Shown here in pieces: positions 1 through 7,933 of a stretch of DNA of 64,000 nt. The DNA comes from Kluyvera sp046569695. GTDB taxonomy: Bacteria; Pseudomonadota; Gammaproteobacteria; Enterobacterales; Enterobacteriaceae. The position numbers were made by a program, and so were the translations under genes. Below the pieces are notes generated by a model. It was not told where the DNA came from. It saw only the letters and a list, made by a program, of their open reading frames with translations, and searched no databases. The stretch is from contig NZ_JBKHUI010000016.1 in the NCBI RefSeq assembly GCF_046569695.1, positions 62,001-126,000 of the forward strand. The letters are read 5' to 3'. Position 1 is the stretch's first letter. Each line of letters opens with the position of its first letter.

Positions 1-1645
1 GCGGGATCCCCTTTTCCAGCAGGCTATCGCCAGTGCCACCAAACGCGGAGGCGACGCCCGGCGTCACCTTATGGCTGCACATCCCCTCGCCGCGCACCAG
101 GCACGCCAGCTCCTCTTCGCTTAGCTGAGCAATAAACGCCTCTATGCTGGCACGGCCGTCAACCACATCAACCAGCTTAAGGCCTTTATCGCCGGTGATG
201 GCGAGCGCTGGCGGAAGGCGGTCATGAATGCGCTCACGCAGAGAGATTTTGCGCCGGGGCACCTCTTCCCACTCCGCCTGCCAGACACCGGGCTGCGTAC
301 GTTTCCCCGGGCGCAGTCGTGAAAAAGAGACCGTCGGCGCCAGCGCCTGTTCGTGACAGGAGAGCACTCGCAGCAGCGGCTGGGTATAGCCCTCTTCACC
401 CTGCACGCGAACCGGCTGCAGCTGATTCACACAGTTGCCTCCCCAGAAGCGATACAAGCCCGGCTCCAGCACCCAACAGTGAGGATTGCCGGTCGCGCCG
501 CTGTCGTCCCAGGACGCCAGCCGCTCCAGCGGCACGGTCAGGGTCAGCGTTTCGCACTCTCCCGGCTGCAACAGTCGGGTTTTGGTAAAAGCTACCAGCG
601 CGCGCGTCGGTTTGCCCAGCGTTCCCTGCGGCGCTTCAAGATAGATTTGCACCACTTCGCTGCCCGCAAAACGTTCTCCAACGTTATCGACCTTCACCGT
701 TATCTGGAAAAACAGTGGGTTATCTGCCATACGCTCGGCGTGCAGCGAATGAATAGCAAATCGGGTATAGGAAAGCCCAAAACCAAAAGGATAAAGCACT
801 TGCTGCGGGCAGAAGGTTTCAAAGTAGCGGTAGCCGACGTAGATATCTTCCTGATAGATATTCTGCTCGCTATTGCCCCAGCAGGCAGAAGAAGGATAGT
901 CATCCAGCGAATGGGCGATGGTATCCGTCAGCTTACCGGAGGGGGTCACCTCGCCGCAGAGCAGAGCGGCAACGGCCCTACCGCCGTCCGGGCCTCCGTG
1001 CCAGGCGTACAGAATAGCCCCAAGATGCGGGCGTAGTAACGGGTCTTCCGCCCACGACATATCCATGATGGAGGAGACGTTCAGCACCACAATAACGTTG
1101 CTGAAGTAGCGGCATACCGTGCGCAGCATGGCATACTCCAGCTCGGTTAAGCGGTAGCCTCCCGGCACGTCGGCGTTATCTTTATCTTCACCGGCGGTAC
1201 GCCCAATCACCACCACCGCTTTATTCGAGACCCGTTTCGCCTGGGCCACGACATCATCATCAAGCGGCATCTCCTGTTGATGCCAGGGCTCCTGCGCCCA
1301 CCCGCCGCCGCCGTTATCGAACGGGTGCGTCATCACCCACTGCTCATAGCGCTGTGCCAGCAGGCCGTTGACCCGAGCGCCGCAGCGCTCGCGCATCGCC
1401 TCCAGCAGGTTGCAGGTGGCGACCACGTTGACCGCGCCACCTGACCCGGTACCGCTGCGGTAGTAGTTGATTTGCGTGCGGCCAAAAATGGCGACGCGGT
1501 CCAGGCTATCCAGAGGCAACGTCTCTGGCCTGTTTTTGAGCAGCACGGCACCCTGTGCCGCCACGTTCATTGAGAATTCGGCAAACCCCTCCAGGGGCTT
1601 GCCTGGCAGACGCTGATGCATACGGATGGATTCCTTGATTGCCAT
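1..1645 (-). CDS. GH3 beta-glucosidase with swapped domain order (partial, C-terminus beyond left edge)
   Basis: Glycoside hydrolase family 3; likely cleaves a beta-glucoside brought in by the permease encoded just upstream. The reading frame runs from ATG at 1645 to the window edge, about 548 codons. The domains are in reversed order: residues about 10-280 resemble the GH3 C-terminal alpha/beta domain (NVAAQGAVLLKN near the start, YPFGFGLSYT), followed by a fibronectin-III-like segment (GSEVVQIYL, ALVAFTKTRLLQPGE), and only near the edge does the GH3 N-terminal barrel begin (LSEEELACLVRGEGM). The nucleophile Asp of the barrel therefore lies outside the window. A reversed order of this kind is known for some GH3 enzymes (e.g. 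Ruminococcus, Butyrivibrio). The start overlaps the permease stop by one base (TAATG), so the two are translationally coupled. No signal peptide, so probably cytoplasmic. Confidence 0.88.
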   Translation of the reverse strand, partial: MAIKESIRMHQRLPGKPLEGFAEFSMNVAAQGAVLLKNRPETLPLDSLDRVAIFGRTQINYYRSGTGSGGAVNVVATCNLLEAMRERCGARVNGLLAQRYEQWVMTHPFDNGGGGWAQEPWHQQEMPLDDDVVAQAKRVSNKAVVVIGRTAGEDKDNADVPGGYRLTELEYAMLRTVCRYFSNVIVVLNVSSIMDMSWAEDPLLRPHLGAILYAWHGGPDGGRAVAALLCGEVTPSGKLTDTIAHSLDDYPSSACWGNSEQNIYQEDIYVGYRYFETFCPQQVLYPFGFGLSYTRFAIHSLHAERMADNPLFFQITVKVDNVGERFAGSEVVQIYLEAPQGTLGKPTRALVAFTKTRLLQPGECETLTLTVPLERLASWDDSGATGNPHCWVLEPGLYRFWGGNCVNQLQPVRVQGEEGYTQPLLRVLSCHEQALAPTVSFSRLRPGKRTQPGVWQAEWEEVPRRKISLRERIHDRLPPALAITGDKGLKLVDVVDGRASIEAFIAQLSEEELACLVRGEGMCSHKVTPGVASAFGGTGDSLLEKGIP

Positions 1646-3009
1646 TACGCTTCTGAATGCGCAAAGGTGCCGTTTTTCAGATCATCAACAACGTGGTTCA
1701 TCCGGTTTTCATTCAGGCGATAGAACTTAATGGAGAACGCCGTCAGCACATAAAAGAGTGCGGGAACCAGCGTGAATAACAGCATTACACCCTGTGCCGC
1801 AGAATCCGATTGTGAAGTGACGCCAGATTCATAATGGAAATAAGCCAATACCCAACCCAGAATGGCCCCACCGACGGCAACCCCCAGCTTAATAACAAAT
1901 ATATTGGCCGCCACATTCATACCGGTAATTCTACGGCGCGTTTTCCATTCGCCGTAATTATTAGAATCGGTGATCATTGACCATTGCAGCGCCCCATTTC
2001 CGCCCTGAATAATAGAAATGATGATATGAATAACGAATATGACGATCCACATTTGCGGTGGTACGAAGAAACAGATAACGCCAAATCCAGCGGTGATTAA
2101 ATTCACCCAGAATGAGAGTTTCACTTTACAAAAACGGGTGCCAAACGGTTTAGCCAGCACCGAACCCGCCATCGAGGCAAACATCCCGCCCAGCATAAAC
2201 AGCGTGATGATATCCGCCCCTTTATTGAGCACGGTATTGATGTAGTAGACCACCGCGCCGCCGCGCAGTACCACCGCAACCAGCATCATAAAGTTGTACA
2301 CCGAGAGGATCAGCCACTGATCGTTTTTGAACAGGATCTTCAGGTCACGGGCTATATTGAGGTTCTCTTCTTTAATCGGCTGCACGCGCTCTTTGGTGGT
2401 AAAGAAGCAGACGATAAACATCAGGCAGCCAATCACGCCAAACAACGCCATCGACACCTGAATACCGGTGGCGCGGTCGCCAGGATAGAGGAAATCCGCC
2501 AGCGGCAGGATAAACGCCGTGCCCAGCGCGCCGCCGATAGGGGTAATGGCAAAACGCCAGGACTGCAGCGACAGGCTTTCGCGCGGGTCGGAGGTTAGCG
2601 CCGCCCCTAATGAGCAATACGGGATGTTAATGGCGGTATACATCAACGTCATAAATATATAGGCCGCCACCGCGTAGGCCACCTTGCCGGTGTCAGAAAA
2701 CGAAGGGATGGAGTAGACCAGCACGCAGCTCACGGCGAACGGAACGCAAATCGCCAGTAGCCACGGACGAAAACGCCCCCAGCGCGTCGCGGTGGCGTCA
2801 GCAATCGCCCCCATAATCGGGTCAGTGATGGCATCTAACAGTCGCACCAGCAGGAACATGGTCCCCATTACCGCCGGCGGCAGACCATAAATATCAGTAT
2901 AAAAATAAGCAAGAATGGCGACCGAAGAGTCGAACACAATATGGCTGGCTGCATCCCCAAGGCTATAGCCAATCTTCTCTTTGATAGAAATTCTATCCCC
3001 TCTAGACAT
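1645..3009 (-). CDS. GPH-family (MelB/YicJ-type) glycoside:cation symporter
   Basis: A 454-aa membrane protein of the glycoside-pentoside-hexuronide:cation symporter family. The N-terminus (KEKIGYSLGDAASHIVFDS) and the loop RLLDAITDPIMGAIADATATRWGRFRPWL carry the family signature, including the DxxxGxxxD-type helix 2-3 loop; about 12 hydrophobic segments can be counted. The length is usual for the family. It is the first gene of a two-gene operon with the GH3 enzyme (TAATG junction), so the likely cargo is a beta-linked glucoside or other oligosaccharide; the exact substrate cannot be read from sequence. The upstream region has a near-perfect AscG/GalR-type operator. Confidence 0.9.
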   Translation of the reverse strand: MSRGDRISIKEKIGYSLGDAASHIVFDSSVAILAYFYTDIYGLPPAVMGTMFLLVRLLDAITDPIMGAIADATATRWGRFRPWLLAICVPFAVSCVLVYSIPSFSDTGKVAYAVAAYIFMTLMYTAINIPYCSLGAALTSDPRESLSLQSWRFAITPIGGALGTAFILPLADFLYPGDRATGIQVSMALFGVIGCLMFIVCFFTTKERVQPIKEENLNIARDLKILFKNDQWLILSVYNFMMLVAVVLRGGAVVYYINTVLNKGADIITLFMLGGMFASMAGSVLAKPFGTRFCKVKLSFWVNLITAGFGVICFFVPPQMWIVIFVIHIIISIIQGGNGALQWSMITDSNNYGEWKTRRRITGMNVAANIFVIKLGVAVGGAILGWVLAYFHYESGVTSQSDSAAQGVMLLFTLVPALFYVLTAFSIKFYRLNENRMNHVVDDLKNGTFAHSEA

Positions 3010-3037
3010 ATAAACTCCCGTTTTTGGTTTTATGTTA

Positions 3038-3051
3038 TGAAACCGGTTTCT
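3038..3051. promoter_or_regulatory. AscG/GalR-type operator upstream of the permease-GH3 operon
   Basis: TGAAACCGGTTTCT contains the 12-bp perfect palindrome GAAACCGGTTTC and matches the E. coli AscG operator TGAAACCGGTTTCA at 13 of 14 positions. It lies about 30 bases upstream of the permease ATG, where a repressor would block transcription. No regulator gene adjoins the operon inside the window; the LacI-family regulator could be AscG itself (encoded at 33812-34825) or a gene beyond the left edge. Confidence 0.7.
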
Positions 3052-3266
3052 GCGGGAGTTATTTTTTACAGTTATCAGGTCGGGATCTATTATGTTTTTC
3101 AGCTATCCCGTTATGTTTTTCGCTTTATGTGATCGCGAAACGGATCGAATAAATGGGGAAAAGGTTTTTTGTTTTGTGGCTCACAAATTAAAAAACGTCA
3201 CACTTATTTTAAATATGAATTATTTTGTTGCAGAGAAATCACAAATATAACAATGACAGATAATAA

Positions 3267-3290
3267 AAAACCCGGAGCGTTCCGGGTTTT
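3267..3290 (-). terminator. luxS rho-independent terminator
   Basis: Palindrome AAAACCCGGA-GCG-TCCGGGTTTT followed on the minus strand by an A/T tract, 23 bases after the luxS stop. The A-stem-T layout allows it to work in both directions. Confidence 0.85.
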
Positions 3291-3312
3291 ATCAGCCTGC
3301 TGAATGCACAAA

Positions 3313-3828
3313 CTAGATGTGCAATTCTTTCAGCGTCTCTTTTGGCAGCGCCAGCTCATCATTGCTGTTAATGCGTACACCACGATCGATAATGTGGCGC
3401 GCAATCTCCTGCGCTTCGCTGAGAGAGTGCATCTCATAAGTTCCGCACTGGTAAACGTTCAGCTCAGGGATCTGATTTTGATCCTGCACTTTCAGTACGT
3501 CTGCCATTGCCGCTTTCCAGGCATCGGCTACGCGCTGCTCGTCCGGCGTACCAATCAGGCTCATGTAGAAACCGGTGCGGCAACCCATTGGCGAGATATC
3601 GATAATCTCAACGCCGTTACCGTTCAGATGGTCACGCATAAAGCCAGCAAACAGGTGCTCCAGAGTGTGGATCCCTCTTTCTGGCATCACTTCCTTGTTC
3701 GGAATGCAAAAACGCAGGTCAAAAACCGTGATCGCGTCGCCGTGCGGGGTGTTCATTTTCTTCGCCACGCGAACGGCAGGGGCTTCCATACGGGTATGAT
3801 CGACTGTGAAGCTATCTAACAACGGCAT
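3313..3828 (-). CDS. luxS: S-ribosylhomocysteine lyase LuxS
   Basis: Converts S-ribosylhomocysteine to homocysteine and DPD, the precursor of autoinducer-2, in the activated methyl cycle; cytoplasmic homodimer. The 171-aa protein shows the metal motif HTLEH (H54, E57, H58), the third metal ligand C128 (YQCGTYEM) and the catalytic C83 (MGCRTGFY). The start is the ATG at 3828 (MPLLDSFTVDHT), preceded by a good GGAGGT; an in-frame upstream extension exists but lacks conservation and has no need to be used. As in E. coli, the gene lies next to gshA with micA between them on the opposite strand. Confidence 0.98.
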   Translation of the reverse strand: MPLLDSFTVDHTRMEAPAVRVAKKMNTPHGDAITVFDLRFCIPNKEVMPERGIHTLEHLFAGFMRDHLNGNGVEIIDISPMGCRTGFYMSLIGTPDEQRVADAWKAAMADVLKVQDQNQIPELNVYQCGTYEMHSLSEAQEIARHIIDRGVRINSNDELALPKETLKELHI

Positions 3829-3972
3829 TTCGTAACCTCCGATATCACCTTTATGCTCACGCGTGTTGCACTTTTTTCTATCCACAACTTCATATAACCA
3901 CATGAATAGATTCAACTTTATGCAATTCACCGCGCTCCGCTTCAGGATAATGTGATTTTTTTAAAAATAAAC

Positions 3973-4000
3973 TGAACTCTTTGTTCCTATGCCAGTCTTA
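3973..4000 (+). promoter_or_regulatory. SigmaE promoter of micA
   Basis: A GAACTC -35 element (3974-3979) and a TCTTA -10 element (3996-4000), 16 bases apart, fit the RpoE consensus GGAACTT-N16-TCTRA. The predicted start at 4007 is exactly the first base of the conserved MicA RNA. In E. coli micA is known to be sigmaE-controlled. Confidence 0.85.
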
Positions 4001-4006
4001 GTATAT

Positions 4007-4079
4007 GAAAGACGCGCATTTGTTATCATCATCCCTGATTCAGAGATGTATATTTTGGCCACAGTGATGTGGCCTTTTT
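4007..4079 (+). ncRNA. micA: MicA small regulatory RNA
   Basis: The sequence starting GAAAGACGCGCATTTGTTAT matches the 5' end of E. coli MicA, the Hfq-dependent antisense RNA that represses ompA and other outer-membrane protein mRNAs under envelope stress. The RNA has the usual two stem-loops and ends in the terminator TTGGCCAC-AGTGAT-GTGGCC followed by five T. It sits between luxS and gshA, both on the other strand, as in E. coli, so its 5' upstream region faces the luxS promoter. Confidence 0.95.
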
Positions 4080-4087
4080 CTTTTGTA

Positions 4088-5632
4088 TCAGGCGTGTCTC
4101 GCCAGCAGAGCTTCAAACGGTTCGTTATCCGCCTCTTCAATCTGCTGCTGACGTGCTCGGGAAGCATCACGCTCCTTCGCAAAATCCTCTTCGCTCAGAA
4201 TCTCCAGCGGCTCCTCGCGCAGCATCGTACGATACTGTTCGGCCAGCGCCTTGCCCGTACCGCCAATACCTTCATCAAGCATAGAACGCAGAATACGCGC
4301 CGAGAAGGTTAAATCTGGATTATCAAAACCGGCGACCAGCTCATCGCATACCTTCTGGTATGCCGTTCCGCCGTTGATACCGTCCAGCGTCTGCGCCACG
4401 CGCTTAAGATCGTGGAACAGATCTTTACCCACTTTCGCCAGCGGGAACTGCGCTGTTTCGCAGCCAATGCCCAGCGTCAGGCCCGGCTTACGCCCTTCCA
4501 GGATCACGCGGTTCCAGTTGGTGCGCGTACACAGCAACTCGTCGCTGCTCATCTCTGGCGCATCCGCCAGCACGCACCAGACCATAAACAGGTCAAGGAA
4601 GCGAATCTGCTGCTCGTCGACGCCAATTGGCGAGAACGGGTTAATATCGAGCGAACGTACTTCAATGTACTCGATACCACCGCGCAGCAGCGCATCAGAA
4701 GGCGTTTCGCCGTCGCGCGTGACGCGCTTAGGACGAATTGGCGCGTACAGCTCGTTTTCAATCTGCAGAATGTTGCTGTTGATCTGCAGGTGCTTACCGT
4801 CCTTCTCAAGGCCGATACGGGCATACTCTTCCGACGGAGTTTTAATCGCGCGCTTCAATCCTGCCACATACTCGTGCAGTTCGTTAAACGTAATTCCGAG
4901 ATTGCTTTGCGATTTATTGGTATAGCCAAGGTCGCTAAGGCGCAGAGAGGTGGCGTACGGCAGGTAGTACATGCCGCATTCCGTTTTCTCAAACGGCAGC
5001 GTGGTCGGTTTGCCCTGCAGGAAGGAAGAGCAGATTGCCGGCGACGCCCCGAACAGATACGGAATCACCCAGCCAAAACGGTAGTAGTTGCGAATCAGAC
5101 GGAAATAACCGGCTGAAATCGCTTCTTTATCGTCTGTACCGCACTTCGCCTGCCAGAATGCCATTGGCAGCGAGAAGTTGTAGTGTACGCCAGAGATGGT
5201 CTGCATCAGCGCGCCGTAGCGGTTCTTCAGACCTTCTCGGTACAGCGTTTTCAGGCGGCCGATATTTGACGTGCCGTACTGCGCCAGCTCAATCTCCTGG
5301 CCCGGCGCAATGTAGCAAGGCATGCTCAGCGGCCACATGCGTTCGTCGCCCAGTTGACGTGCGGTGTAGCGATGCACATCACGCAGGAGCGTCAGCATAT
5401 GGTCAATGTCGCCGTCAACCGGAGTAATAAACTCCAGCAGGGCTTCGGCAAAGTCCGTGGTGATCCATTTGTGGGTCAGGGTTGCGCCAAGCGCTTCCGG
5501 GTGACCGGTTGTTGCCAGAGAACCATCTGCATTAACACGCAGCGTTTCGCGCTCAAGTCCGCGGTGGATCCCCTGAAGAGCCTGAGGATGTTTTTCCAGC
5601 CAGGACAGCGCCTGTGATACGTCCGGGATCAA
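4088..5632 (-). CDS. gshA: Glutamate-cysteine ligase
   Basis: First enzyme of glutathione synthesis: ATP-dependent joining of L-glutamate and L-cysteine through the gamma-carboxyl. The 514-aa protein aligns over its full length with E. coli GshA (518 aa), e.g. ERETLRVNADG, THKWITTDFAEALLEFITP, GVHYNFSLPMAFW, ECGMYYLPYATSLRLSDLGYT. The start is a rare TTG at 5632 (encoding MIPDVSQALSWLEKHP), as in E. coli; no ATG is available at the conserved position. A few residues are missing after QAKCG compared with E. coli. The 3' end lies only 8 bases from the micA terminator on the opposite strand. Confidence 0.98.
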   Translation of the reverse strand: MIPDVSQALSWLEKHPQALQGIHRGLERETLRVNADGSLATTGHPEALGATLTHKWITTDFAEALLEFITPVDGDIDHMLTLLRDVHRYTARQLGDERMWPLSMPCYIAPGQEIELAQYGTSNIGRLKTLYREGLKNRYGALMQTISGVHYNFSLPMAFWQAKCGTDDKEAISAGYFRLIRNYYRFGWVIPYLFGASPAICSSFLQGKPTTLPFEKTECGMYYLPYATSLRLSDLGYTNKSQSNLGITFNELHEYVAGLKRAIKTPSEEYARIGLEKDGKHLQINSNILQIENELYAPIRPKRVTRDGETPSDALLRGGIEYIEVRSLDINPFSPIGVDEQQIRFLDLFMVWCVLADAPEMSSDELLCTRTNWNRVILEGRKPGLTLGIGCETAQFPLAKVGKDLFHDLKRVAQTLDGINGGTAYQKVCDELVAGFDNPDLTFSARILRSMLDEGIGGTGKALAEQYRTMLREEPLEILSEEDFAKERDASRARQQQIEEADNEPFEALLARHA

Positions 5633-5711
5633 ATTGACCTCCCGCCTGTCGAATTCATTTTATTAAGCATAATTGTCATCGTGGAGATGCGATATTCCAC
5701 CTGCCATCCAA

Positions 5712-6140
5712 TTAGTGCCACCACGTCATGCCCTGAAGCGTCAGCGCCGCGACTGCGACGTAACGTAACGCTTTCCCCAGGCATAAAAAAAAGAGTACTG
5801 GTCCCCAGGAAATACGCATCCACCCTGCCAACAGGCACAGCAAATCGCCGATAACCGGCATCCAGCTCAGCAGCAGCGTCGCCGCGCCGTAGCGTCGGAG
5901 CCAGCCCACTGCCTTTTCCTGCCACCGCGATGTTTTGCGTAATGGAAAAAAACGACCAAGAATAACGTTAGTAGCCCCGCCAAGGCTATTACCCATTGTT
6001 GCTATTACTACCAGAAGCCAGGGCTTACTCGAGCCAGAAAGCAGCAGCGCGACCAGCACGGCTTCGGAGTTACCTGGCAGCAGCGTTGCACTAAGGAAGC
6101 TGCTTGCAAACAGCGACCCCAGCGCCAGAAATTCACTCAC
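5712..6140 (-). CDS. yqaA: YqaA, DedA-like inner membrane protein
   Basis: Small polytopic inner-membrane protein of the SNARE-associated/DedA-like (VTT domain) group; its role in E. coli is not established. At 142 aa it equals E. coli YqaA in length, with about four hydrophobic segments and the motif GNSLGGATNVILGRF. It starts with GTG at 6140 inside a GTGA overlap with the yqaB stop, so it is translationally coupled to yqaB. Confidence 0.93.
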   Translation of the reverse strand: MSEFLALGSLFASSFLSATLLPGNSEAVLVALLLSGSSKPWLLVVIATMGNSLGGATNVILGRFFPLRKTSRWQEKAVGWLRRYGAATLLLSWMPVIGDLLCLLAGWMRISWGPVLFFLCLGKALRYVAVAALTLQGMTWWH

Positions 6141-6703
6141 AGCAGACGTACGTCAACGGCGTCCATTCCCGCCGCAGCAGCGGCCTGAAGCCCAAAATCG
6201 GCATCTTCAAACACCACGCAGCGTTCAGGCGGCGCGCCGATCAATTCGGCGCACAGTAAGAACGTATCTGGCGCAGGCTTATGCTGTTTAACATGATCGG
6301 CGGCGACAACGGCCGCAAAATAGTGACGCAGTCCCAGATGCGCAAGCAGCGCTTCAGCTACGGCGCTTTCGCTACCGGTGCCGACTGCCATCGGACGACG
6401 ACCGTGCCACTCCTTCACCACCTCAATAAGCGGCAATGGTGTGACCGAGTCCAGCAGCATTGATTTTACCGCAGCTGTTTTTTCACGAGCGAGAAGATGG
6501 GGATCTAAATCGGCCTGATGGCTTTCAATTATCGCCTGGGCAATACGCCAGGTCGGTGAGCCATTGAGGGCAACCATCGCCTGTTCGTCGAACTGCATTC
6601 CATATCGTCCCAGCACATCACGCCACGCTTTGCGATGCGTAGGTTCCGTATCAAGGATGGTGCCATCCATATCAAAAAACAATCCAGCATAGCGTTCGTA
6701 CAT
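6137..6703 (-). CDS. yqaB: YqaB, HAD-family fructose-1-P/6-phosphogluconate phosphatase
   Basis: Cytoplasmic haloacid-dehalogenase-type sugar phosphatase; E. coli YqaB hydrolyses fructose 1-phosphate and 6-phosphogluconate in vitro. The 188-aa product carries HAD motif I FDMDGTILDTEPTH near residue 10, motif II VGTGSESAVA, motif III lysine in ADHVKQHKPAPD and motif IV FEDADFGLQAA. The start ATG at 6703 (MYERYAGLFFDMDG) matches E. coli; a longer in-frame start seven codons upstream is less likely. It overlaps yqaA by four bases. Confidence 0.95.
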   Translation of the reverse strand: MYERYAGLFFDMDGTILDTEPTHRKAWRDVLGRYGMQFDEQAMVALNGSPTWRIAQAIIESHQADLDPHLLAREKTAAVKSMLLDSVTPLPLIEVVKEWHGRRPMAVGTGSESAVAEALLAHLGLRHYFAAVVAADHVKQHKPAPDTFLLCAELIGAPPERCVVFEDADFGLQAAAAAGMDAVDVRLL

Positions 6704-6781
6704 TGTCTTCTCACCCTTCGCCAACGTGACGTTACTTTATCGTAAAAGGGGCAGATTGTCGCTGCTAGCCGCAGAGACGGC

Positions 6782-6806
6782 AAAGGCACCGATAAGGTGC
6801 CTTTTT
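6782..6806. terminator. Bidirectional terminator between the BON lipoprotein gene and yqaB
   Basis: Hairpin AAAGGCACC-GATAA-GGTGCCTTTTT just after the lipoprotein stop codon; a T tract on each side of the stem. Confidence 0.75.
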
Positions 6807-6826
6807 GAAGGTTGCTGACTGAGGGG

Positions 6827-7141
6827 TTATTTAATCTGCATGTCGTTTTCAACAACCCGCACGCCCTGTACCTGGCGCGTCACTTCTACCGCACGTTTCG
6901 CATCGGCCGCCGATGACACAAAACCACTCAGCTGCACGCGACCTTTAAAGGTCTGTACGTTAATTTCGCTGGATTTAATCTGCTTGTCGCTAAACAGCGC
7001 GGTTTTGACTTTAGTCGTCACGACCGTATCGTCAATATAACCACCGGTACTTTCCTTGGTTGAAGAACCCGCACAGCCAGACAGCGAGATAGCTACCAAA
7101 AGCGCTGCACAAGACGCAGCCATTGCTTTGAACCATTTCAT
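6827..7141 (-). CDS. BON-domain lipoprotein
   Basis: A 104-aa predicted lipoprotein. The N-terminus MKWFKAMAASCAALLVAISL ends in the lipobox LSGC (mature Cys near residue 24). The rest is one BON domain (residues about 40-104: VTTKVKTALFSDKQIKSSEINVQ, GRVQLSGFV, VRVVENDMQIK), a fold found in OsmY, Kbp and DolP that binds phospholipid or other envelope ligands. It is shorter than DolP and OsmY, which have two BON domains. The gene is absent at this position in E. coli K-12. Start chosen at ATG 7141 because the signal peptide begins there and AGGAG precedes it; a start six codons upstream is possible. Specific function unknown. Confidence 0.88.
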   Translation of the reverse strand: MKWFKAMAASCAALLVAISLSGCAGSSTKESTGGYIDDTVVTTKVKTALFSDKQIKSSEINVQTFKGRVQLSGFVSSAADAKRAVEVTRQVQGVRVVENDMQIK

Positions 7142-7305
7142 GGATTTCTCTCCTTGCACTCAGGTCACCAGAATAAGGGTGTAACAGAGATAAATTATAG
7201 TGGAAAGAATGGGTTGCCAATCAGAAAAGTGTGAAGAAGATTTTTTGAGTAAAAGAGAAAGATTAACTGGGGGAAAAATTTGAGAGAATGGATACTTCGA
7301 GATAA

Positions 7306-7376
7306 TGGTGCATCCGGGAGGATTACTCGGCTGCGCCTCGCCCTTCGGGTCGTTGCTAAAGCAACGCTATCCTCCC
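7306..7376 (-). repeat. Truncated tRNA-Arg 3' end in the tRNA operon trailer
   Basis: Bases 7306-7324 repeat exactly the last 19 bases (including CCA) of the four tRNA-Arg genes, then the identity stops. The segment folds on itself: GGGAGGAT (7316-7323) pairs with ATCCTCCC (7369-7376), with an inner stem CGTTGC-TAAA-GCAACG at 7351-7366. It lies downstream of the last tRNA in the transcript and looks like the remains of a fifth tRNA copy or a tRNA-derived trailer element. Confidence 0.75.
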
Positions 7377-7437
7377 TGGTGCTTGCGATTAACGCGCAGA
7401 CCTTGAAACAACAGTTTGGCTGTTATCTCGGAGAATA

Positions 7438-7514
7438 TGGTGCATCCGGGAGGATTCGAACCTCCGACCGCTCGGTTCGTAGCCGAGTACTCTATCCAGC
7501 TGAGCTACGGATGC
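7438..7514 (-). tRNA. tRNA-Arg(ACG), copy 1
   Basis: On the minus strand a 77-base tRNA with encoded CCA: acceptor GCATCCG, D arm TAGCTCAGCTGGATAGAG, anticodon stem-loop CTCGG-CTACGAA-CCGAG with anticodon ACG, T arm GGAGG-TTCGAAT-CCTCC. ACG is modified to ICG and reads CGU/CGC/CGA. It belongs to the argQZYV-serV array of E. coli. Confidence 0.97.
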
Positions 7515-7548
7515 ATCGGAAAAGCTAATTATCGTGCAAAACAAAGAA

Positions 7549-7625
7549 TGGTGCATCCGGGAGGATTCGAACCTCCGACCGCTCGGTTCGTAGCCGAGTA
7601 CTCTATCCAGCTGAGCTACGGATGC
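7549..7625 (-). tRNA. tRNA-Arg(ACG), copy 2
   Basis: Identical in sequence to copy 1. The spacer to copy 1 is 34 bases and begins with ATCGGAAAA, a start shared with the next spacers, which points to tandem duplication. Confidence 0.97.
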
Positions 7626-7686
7626 ATCGGAAAAATTGCTTTACTGCCGATATTGATACCGCTATAAAGCGACATCAAGTAAGAGA

Positions 7687-7763
7687 TGGTGCATCCGGGA
7701 GGATTCGAACCTCCGACCGCTCGGTTCGTAGCCGAGTACTCTATCCAGCTGAGCTACGGATGC
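7687..7763 (-). tRNA. tRNA-Arg(ACG), copy 3
   Basis: Identical in sequence to copy 1; spacer to copy 2 is 61 bases. Confidence 0.97.
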
Positions 7764-7853
7764 ATCGGGAAACTTACTTTACTGCAGATTGATATCGCTG
7801 CTAAGGCGTTATCGATTTTCTGTAACAGCGCTAATGCGTTATCTCAGAGAAGA

Positions 7854-7930
7854 TGGTGCATCCGGGAGGATTCGAACCTCCGACCGCTCGGTTCGTAGCC
7901 GAGTACTCTATCCAGCTGAGCTACGGATGC
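7854..7930 (-). tRNA. tRNA-Arg(ACG), copy 4
   Basis: Identical in sequence to copy 1; spacer to copy 3 is 90 bases, and only 3 bases separate it from tRNA-Ser. Confidence 0.97.
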
Positions 7931-7933
7931 AAA

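Larger units (their letters stand above)
3010..3312. other. Intergenic region, GH3/permease promoter and luxS terminator
   Basis: About 300 bases without a gene, AT-rich. It holds the LacI-family operator at 3038-3051, an inverted repeat TTTGTG-GCT-CACAAA at 3173-3187 of unknown role (its half-site spacing does not fit CRP), and the luxS terminator at 3267-3290. I see no ORF that looks coding. Confidence 0.6.

Noticed and set aside
353..1036. 227-codon open frame on the plus strand
   Set aside because: Antisense to the GH3 gene, whose own frame is clearly coding.
7416..7898. Repeated ORFs reading VHPGGFEPPTARFVAEYSIQLS
   Set aside because: They are antisense reads through the four tRNA-Arg genes; this peptide is a well-known false annotation.
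7438..7930. Regularly spaced 77-base direct repeats that could suggest CRISPR or att sites
   Set aside because: The repeats are complete tRNA-Arg genes; spacers are unequal and related to each other, and there is no integrase or cas gene.
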